Source: Prevotellaceae bacterium (GTDB lineage Bacteria; Bacteroidota; Bacteroidia; Bacteroidales; UBA932). From it: a DNA stretch of 5,742 bases. A model generated the notes under the pieces. It saw only the letters and a program-made list of their open reading frames with translations. It searched no databases and was not told the origin of the DNA. A program made the position numbers and the translations under genes. The first letter of the stretch is position 1. Every line of letters begins with the position of its first letter. Shown one piece after another: positions 5,717 through 5,742 of the stretch. The stretch is from the NCBI GenBank assembly GCA_031267855.1, contig JAIRYH010000033.1, positions 1 through 5,742 on the forward strand, written 5' to 3'.

Positions 5717-5742
5717 CAGCGTTTATTGATGTTCTTTTCTTG

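Overview
The window looks like chromosomal core DNA from a member of the Bacteroidota, probably the Bacteroidales. Three things point that way. The promoters fit the Bacteroidota pattern (TTTG, about 19 bases, then TAnnTTTG). Start codons lack a convincing Shine-Dalgarno sequence. The gene content includes a GldI-like FKBP lipoprotein beside a DHH phosphoesterase, and the divergent RsmI-like methyltransferase with the NEHT / SEAG-P-ADPG / ETPYRN signature. Genus cannot be read from the sequence. No tRNA, rRNA, transposase, CRISPR array or phage gene was seen.

Layout, left to right. Positions 1-299 (minus) hold the first 99 codons of a diacylglycerol kinase-family lipid kinase that runs off the left edge. 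Positions 300-420 are a compact divergent control region, with a strong minus-strand promoter almost touching the kinase start and a weaker plus-strand -7 box for the next gene. Positions 421-1647 (plus) are a full-length tripeptidase T (pepT). A 122-base gap contains only a short GC-rich inverted repeat. Positions 1770-2543 (plus) encode a SAM-dependent methyltransferase of the tetrapyrrole methylase/RsmI superfamily. It runs tail-to-tail into the next transcription unit and overlaps it by 27 bases.

The right half (5579 down to 2517, minus) is a tightly packed four-gene unit: nrnA (DHH/DHHA1 phosphoesterase), a GldI-like single-domain FKBP lipoprotein, a second single-domain FKBP lipoprotein, and a longer lipoprotein with two FKBP-like domains. 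The junctions are a 20-base overlap, a 4-base ATGA overlap and a 3-base gap, so co-transcription and translational coupling are likely. A TACCTTTG box at 5610-5617 lies just upstream of nrnA. The last 60 bases carry a near-perfect plus-strand promoter for a gene beyond the right edge.

Functionally, the genes are housekeeping: lipid phosphorylation, peptide degradation, an RNA or protein modification enzyme, nanoRNA/nucleotide turnover, and envelope prolyl isomerases or chaperones. Nothing here proves a new system. The most unusual elements are the run of three different FKBP lipoproteins coupled to nrnA, with an apparently degenerate FKBP domain in the last one, and the possibly leaderless lipid kinase transcript.
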